Positions 5,831 to 9,717 of a stretch of DNA of 9,717 nt are shown here, in pieces (the first letter of the stretch is position 1; every line of letters starts with the position of its first letter). The translations under genes and the position numbers were made by a program. The notes below the pieces were generated by a model. That model worked only from the letters and a program-made list of their open reading frames with translations. It made no database searches and had not been told where the DNA came from. Source of the DNA: Clostridiales bacterium (lineage in GTDB: Bacteria; Bacillota; Clostridia; Oscillospirales; Oscillospiraceae); contig DPCD01000050.1 in NCBI GenBank assembly GCA_003516765.1, forward strand, positions 1 through 9,717. Reading direction: 5' to 3'.

Positions 5831-7660
5831 ATGAACCAATCCTCAACCCTCCGCGCCAGCAAAACCACCATTGCCCTCAACAAGGTCAAAACCTTCTTTT
5901 CCAAGCCCCACAACGTGATTCTGCTCCTGCTCGGCATCGTTCTGACCTTCACCACCGTCGCGCCCATCGTCGCCATCGTGGAAGACACCTTCAAAATCCA
6001 CGCTGGCACCATCGACGCGCACCTGACCGGGCAGGCATCGGGCTTCACCACGGTCAACTACATTGACCTTTTCACCAGCCGCATGGCAAAGACAAACCTC
6101 TGGACGCCGCTTCTCAACACCGTCCTACTTGCCGTCGGCACCTGCATCGTCTCCATTTTATACGGCGGTCTGTTCGCCTTCCTGATCACAAGAACCGACC
6201 TTGCCTGGAGAAAATACTTAAGCTCCATTTTCATTTTCCCGTATATCATGCCGCAGTGGACGCTCGCCGTCGTGTGGCAGAACCTGTTCAATTCCAACGC
6301 CGTTACCGGCACGTCCAACGGCTTGCTGGCCGCTCTGTTTGGCGTCAACATGCCGATGTGGTGGTGCAAGGGTCTGTTCCCGAGCCTGATGGTCCTTGGA
6401 CTTCACTACGCGCCGTTTGCCTACATCTTAATTGGCGGCATCTTCCGCAACATGGACGCAAACCTCGAAGAAGCCGCAACCATTCTCGACACACCCAAGT
6501 GGAAAACCATGTTCCGCATCACCCTTCCGATGGTCAAGCCCGCGATTTTGTCGACAATTCTTCTCGTCTTCGGCAGCGCCATGGGCTCTTACCCGGTGCC
6601 GCATTATCTGGGCTTAAGCACCCTTTCTACCAAGTACGTTTCGATGAACTCGAAGTACACGGGCGAAGCGAGCATCCTTGCCATCATCATGATGGTCTTC
6701 GGTGTGGCGATCATGCTCCTGAACCAGCTTTCTCTCAGAAGCCGCAAGAACTACACCACCGTCACCGGCAAGTCCGGTCAGATTTCCAAGATAACCCTCG
6801 GAAAGTATGGCAAATACATCATTGCCATCCTCCTCGTCATCCTCACCTTCTTCACCAGCATTTTCCCCATCATCTCGTTTGCGTTTGAAACCTTCCTGCC
6901 GAATCCCGGCGATTACTCGTTCCTGTATACGGGCGACACCTCGAACCTCACGACCAAATGGTGGCTCACCAGCGAAAACGTCACCGAAAACGGCATGTAC
7001 GGCCAGAAGGGCATCTTGTATAACGAGACGATCTGGAGGGCCTTCAAGGGCACGATTCTCGTCTCCGTTGCCTGCGCCCTGCTTGCCGGCACCATCGGCA
7101 CCATGATCGGCTACGCCGTCTCCAAAAACCGCCGCAGCCGCTGGGCAAACTACGTAAACTCCGTCGCATTCCTCCCCTACCTCATGCCGTCTATCGCCGT
7201 CGGCGTCGCGTTCTTCATCCTGTTCTCAACGGAAAAGCTGAACCTCTTCAACACCTATACGCTGCTGATCATCGTCGGCACCGTCAAATACATCCCGTTT
7301 GCCAGCCGGAGCAGTCTAAACTCCATGCTCCAGCTCTCGGGCGAGATTGAAGAGGCGGCAATCATCCAGGATATCCCGTGGGTCAAGCGCATGACGCGCA
7401 TCATCATCCCGATTCAGAAGTCCTCGATCATCTCGGGCTTTTTGCTGCCGTTCATGACGTGCCTGCGCGAGCTGTCTTTGTTCATGCTTCTTTGCGTGCA
7501 GGGCTTCATCCTCTCGACCACGCTCGACTACTTCGACGAAATGGGTCTTTATGCGTTCTCCAGCGGCATCAACCTGATTCTGATCATTACCATTCTGATC
7601 TGCAACACGCTGGTGAACAAAATCACGGGCGCAAGCCTGGACAAGGGAATAGGAGGTTAA
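5831..7660 (+). CDS. Fused two-domain ABC permease (Fbp/Afu/ThiP-type)
   Basis: This 609-residue membrane protein has two binding-protein-dependent permease domains in one chain, so one copy can replace the usual permease dimer. The first half has helices near 29-50, 93-119, 130-150, 184-203, 237-256 and 281-300; the second near 328-350, 405-429, 442-465, 474-491, 532-556 and 578-595. A loop of about 50 residues (351-400) lies between the first two helices of the second half. Each half carries an EAA coupling loop: EAATILDTPKWKTMFRITLP (214-233) and EAAIIQDIPWVKRMTRIIIP (508-527). In both, the normally conserved Gly is Asp (D220, D514). The ATG has AAGGAGGAG at 5816-5824 upstream. The importer ATPase starts 4 bases after the stop, so both are one operon. 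Fused permeases of this type are known for iron, thiamine and sugar-phosphate or other anion importers; the substrate cannot be read from the sequence. Confidence 0.92.
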   Translation: MNQSSTLRASKTTIALNKVKTFFSKPHNVILLLLGIVLTFTTVAPIVAIVEDTFKIHAGTIDAHLTGQASGFTTVNYIDLFTSRMAKTNLWTPLLNTVLLAVGTCIVSILYGGLFAFLITRTDLAWRKYLSSIFIFPYIMPQWTLAVVWQNLFNSNAVTGTSNGLLAALFGVNMPMWWCKGLFPSLMVLGLHYAPFAYILIGGIFRNMDANLEEAATILDTPKWKTMFRITLPMVKPAILSTILLVFGSAMGSYPVPHYLGLSTLSTKYVSMNSKYTGEASILAIIMMVFGVAIMLLNQLSLRSRKNYTTVTGKSGQISKITLGKYGKYIIAILLVILTFFTSIFPIISFAFETFLPNPGDYSFLYTGDTSNLTTKWWLTSENVTENGMYGQKGILYNETIWRAFKGTILVSVACALLAGTIGTMIGYAVSKNRRSRWANYVNSVAFLPYLMPSIAVGVAFFILFSTEKLNLFNTYTLLIIVGTVKYIPFASRSSLNSMLQLSGEIEEAAIIQDIPWVKRMTRIIIPIQKSSIISGFLLPFMTCLRELSLFMLLCVQGFILSTTLDYFDEMGLYAFSSGINLILIITILICNTLVNKITGASLDKGIGG

Positions 7661-7664
7661 TCAC

Positions 7665-9299
7665 ATGCCTGAAATCAAACTCGAACACGTCACCAAGCGC
7701 TGGGCAAAGTTCTACGCTGTGGAGGACCTGAATCTGACCATTGAAAACAATGCCTTTGTCACGCTGCTCGGTCCGTCCGGCTGCGGCAAGACGACGACAC
7801 TCCGTATGATCGCGGGTCTGGAAACCCCGACCTCCGGACGCATCACCATCGGCGACAAAGTTGTCTTCGACAGTGATCTCGGCATCAACGTCCCTGCCAA
7901 CAAGCGCAAGGTCGGCTTCCTGTTCCAGAACTATGCGCTCTGGCCCAACATGACGGTCTATCAGAACATCTCCTTCGGTCTTTCCAACGTCAAAGAAGCC
8001 CTTCCGAAAATCGACTTTGACGCAAAGAACGCCGCGCGTCTTGCCGAAATCCTCAAGACGCCCGCAGACGTTGTCTCGGTGCTCGACGAGTGCCGCGACA
8101 AGGACGGAAAGCTGGAAGAAAAGAAGGCGATCCTCAAGCTCATCGACGCCTTCACCCTCTCGCAGTACACCGCAAAGAAGCTCTTTGATTACCATCTGGA
8201 AGCTAAAACCGACTGTGCCTCCGAAATTGCCGCTCTGACCGCCAAGGTCGAGACCGCAAAAAAAGCCGCGCAGGACGCCGGCTTCACATTAGATGACGAA
8301 TTCCGCTATACAAAAGACGGTGAAATCGTCACGCAGGTACGCAAGCTCACCAAAGAGGAAATCGACCTTTCCGTCCGCCGTGTCAGCCGCATCGTCAAGA
8401 TCGGCATGTTCATGGACCGGTATCCGGCAGAGCTGTCCGGCGGTCAGCAGCAGCGTGTCGCCATTGCCAGAACCCTCGCTCCGGAGCCTACGGTCCTGTT
8501 CATGGACGAGCCGCTTTCGAACCTCGACGCAAAGCTGAGACTCGAAATGCGCTACGAGCTGCAGCGCCTGCATGTCGAGACCGGCTCCACCTTCGTCTAT
8601 GTCACCCACGATCAGATGGAGGCAATGACTCTTGCCACGCAGATCTGCCTGATCAACAACGGCGTTCTGCAGCAGTATGAAGCGCCGCTGGAGGTCTACC
8701 ATCACCCGGCAAATCTCTTTGTCGCGGACTTTGTCGGCAATCCGTCGATCAACTTCGTCGAGGCAAAGGGCACGCAGGGCGCGGACGGCGCGCTCGACCT
8801 GACCGTTCTGGGCGGTCTTCATGCAAAATTCCGCCCCGCAAAGCCGCTGGACCTTTCCAAATGGTTCGCAAATCGCGACGAGCAGGCGGCAAAGCGCGCT
8901 GCCGAGCTGAAAGAAAAAGCCTCGCAGAAAGGCTATGTAGAAAAGGGCAACAAGGACGAGGTCTTCCGCTATCACATTGCCAAGGTCGACGAGGAAGACG
9001 ATTCTCTGCTTGATCTTCCGGAAATCACGAACGAGGACCTGGTTCTCGGCATCCGCCCCGAGTTCATCGACATTGCCGACGAGGGCAATCTCCGCGGCGA
9101 GATCTACGGCGCAATGCCCACCGGCATGGAGTCGACCATCAAAGTCCGCGTTGGCGGCTTCCTGCTGACCGGCGTCGTCTTCGGCAGCTCTCTGTTTACC
9201 ATCGGCTCTTCGGTCCCCCTTTCTGTCACCGGAGACCAGATCATGCTCTTTGACCGCAAATCCGGTCTTTGCATCACCTCCGGCAGCTTGACCTTCTGA
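7665..9299 (+). CDS. ABC importer ATPase with large in-frame insertions (FbpC/MalK-like)
   Basis: This 544-residue ATPase powers the permease encoded just upstream. AGGAGG (7651-7656), inside the last permease codons, is its ribosome binding site. All catalytic motifs are intact: Walker A GPSGCGKT (36-43), Q-loop Q88 in FLFQNY, signature LSGGQQQR (257-264), Walker B VLFMDEP (277-283), D-loop SNLDAK (285-290) and switch H315. Family members run about 340-380 residues. Here the distance from Q-loop to signature is about 170 residues instead of about 50. Extra sequence spans roughly 111-228, between FGLSNVK and LTKEEID, and is mostly helical and highly charged. A second addition of about 60 residues (about 396-457), rich in Lys and Glu, lies in the C-terminal regulatory region before LGIRPEFIDI, where a TOBE-like domain resumes. 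Codon use is continuous across both, arguing for a long-standing subfamily trait. A terminator follows the stop. Confidence 0.93.
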   Translation: MPEIKLEHVTKRWAKFYAVEDLNLTIENNAFVTLLGPSGCGKTTTLRMIAGLETPTSGRITIGDKVVFDSDLGINVPANKRKVGFLFQNYALWPNMTVYQNISFGLSNVKEALPKIDFDAKNAARLAEILKTPADVVSVLDECRDKDGKLEEKKAILKLIDAFTLSQYTAKKLFDYHLEAKTDCASEIAALTAKVETAKKAAQDAGFTLDDEFRYTKDGEIVTQVRKLTKEEIDLSVRRVSRIVKIGMFMDRYPAELSGGQQQRVAIARTLAPEPTVLFMDEPLSNLDAKLRLEMRYELQRLHVETGSTFVYVTHDQMEAMTLATQICLINNGVLQQYEAPLEVYHHPANLFVADFVGNPSINFVEAKGTQGADGALDLTVLGGLHAKFRPAKPLDLSKWFANRDEQAAKRAAELKEKASQKGYVEKGNKDEVFRYHIAKVDEEDDSLLDLPEITNEDLVLGIRPEFIDIADEGNLRGEIYGAMPTGMESTIKVRVGGFLLTGVVFGSSLFTIGSSVPLSVTGDQIMLFDRKSGLCITSGSLTF

Positions 9300-9312
9300 G
9301 TTTCCACCAACA

Positions 9313-9344
9313 CGACCGGCGCATGTTTGCGCCGGTCGATTTTT
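9313..9344 (+). terminator. Rho-independent terminator of the importer operon
   Basis: CGACCGGCGC (9313-9322) pairs exactly with GCGCCGGTCG (9329-9338); an inner A-T pair can extend it to 11 bp around a 4-base loop. The stem is followed by ATTTTT (9339-9344), five T residues ending in C. It lies 13 bases after the ATPase stop. It should end most importer transcripts, though some read-through into the mutase gene is possible because no separate promoter fits in the gap. Confidence 0.85.
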
Positions 9345-9361
9345 CGGAAAAGGGGAACGAA

Positions 9362-9717
9362 ATGGACTCTTCCAGAATCCAATATGACCGCTGGCTGTCC
9401 CAGCCCTCGCTGGACGCAAGTCTTCGCGCCGAGCTTTCCGCGATGGCGGACGACGCGCATGCCATCGACAATGCCTTCGGCTGCGAGCTGACCTTCGGCA
9501 CCGGCGGTCTTCGCGGCATCCTCGGCGCAGGCACCAACCGCATGAACGTCCACGTCGTCCGCCGCGCTGCGCAGGCGGTTGCCGACTATCTGAGCGGAAC
9601 CGCCCTTCCCAAGCGCGCTGCCATCGGCTACGACAGCAGAATCGGCAGCGCCCGCTTTGCCAGGGAAACTGCCGCCGTCTTTGCGGCAAATGGTATCGAA
9701 GCATACATTTACCCCCG
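9362..9717 (+). CDS. pgcA: Phosphohexomutase, PgcA-type phosphoglucomutase/phosphomannomutase, N-terminal part
   Basis: The first 118 codons of a protein that continues past the right edge. It interconverts sugar 1-phosphates and 6-phosphates in the cytoplasm, most likely glucose-1-P and glucose-6-P. Diagnostic segments are YDRWL near the N-terminus, the LTFGTGGLRGILGAGTNRMN block (residues 43-62) that is near-invariant in Firmicute PgcA proteins, and AIGYDSRIGSARFARETAAV. The catalytic phosphoserine motif lies beyond the window, so activity cannot be judged. AAAGGGGAA (9349-9357) sits just ahead of the ATG. The gene follows the importer terminator by 17 bases with no room for a standard promoter between, so it is transcribed by read-through or from a promoter within the ATPase gene. 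Glucose versus mannose specificity is not resolvable here. Its place next to an importer of a family that includes sugar-phosphate carriers may be meaningful. Confidence 0.9.
   Translation, partial: MDSSRIQYDRWLSQPSLDASLRAELSAMADDAHAIDNAFGCELTFGTGGLRGILGAGTNRMNVHVVRRAAQAVADYLSGTALPKRAAIGYDSRIGSARFARETAAVFAANGIEAYIYP

Noticed and set aside
4169..5839. 556-residue minus-strand open frame opposite the importer binding-protein gene
   Set aside because: It is antisense to a well-supported lipoprotein gene with signal peptide and ribosome binding site. Its composition (Gly, Val, Ala, Cys-rich without domain motifs) is what the complement of C-ending codons produces. It also runs across the divergent promoter region.
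3064..9299. Ferric iron uptake (FbpABC) as the specific function
   Set aside because: The fold and permease type fit, but the sensing protein lacks an obvious paired-tyrosine iron site and the regulatory and mutase context favours a phosphorylated organic ligand. The substrate is left open.
8289..9704. 471-residue minus-strand open frame across the ATPase and mutase genes
   Set aside because: It spans two good genes and a terminator, is rich in Arg/Gly/Cys, and shows no motif or ribosome binding site.

Overview
The window looks like a chromosomal stretch from a GC-rich clostridial Firmicute, of the Oscillospiraceae/Ruminococcaceae kind found in guts. Support for this is the strong AGGAGG-type ribosome binding sites, the lipoprotein-anchored solute-binding proteins, a YesM/YesN-type sensor kinase with an AraC-type regulator, and GC- or C-ending codons in most genes. 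No rRNA, tRNA, CRISPR array or intact mobile element was seen.

Layout: positions 1-605 hold a decayed, frameshifted gene remnant on the minus strand, probably from an accessory element. It abuts the stop codon of the next gene with no gap. Positions 606-4083 (minus strand) are a tightly coupled three-gene sensory operon: a lipoprotein solute-binding protein (4083-3064), a YesM-type membrane histidine kinase (3067-1358) and an AraC-type response regulator (1361-606). Both junctions are 4-base ATGA overlaps. Positions 4084-4285 are a divergent control region with a good extended -10 promoter for the sensory operon, an 11-base perfect inverted repeat, a weak plus-strand promoter and a leader hairpin. 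Positions 4286-9299 (plus strand) encode a complete ABC importer: a lipoprotein solute-binding protein with a GTG start, a two-in-one permease with both halves fused, and an unusually long ATPase. It ends in a rho-independent terminator at 9313-9344. Positions 9362-9717 are the start of a phosphohexomutase gene (PgcA type) that runs off the window.

Working model (inference): the minus-strand lipoprotein binds a ligand outside the cell and presents it to the kinase. The kinase phosphorylates the AraC-type regulator, which activates the divergent importer from the intergenic repeats. The importer belongs to the Fbp/Afu/Pgt-like group, often annotated as ferric iron uptake. However, the binding protein + kinase + AraC regulator set resembles HptA-HptS-HptR and PgtC-PgtB-PgtA, which sense phosphorylated sugars or organophosphates, and the next gene is a sugar-phosphate mutase. 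Uptake of a phosphorylated sugar or similar anion is therefore at least as plausible as iron. The most unusual molecular feature is an in-frame insertion of roughly 120 residues in the helical subdomain of the ATPase, combined with Gly-to-Asp changes in both EAA coupling loops of the fused permease.
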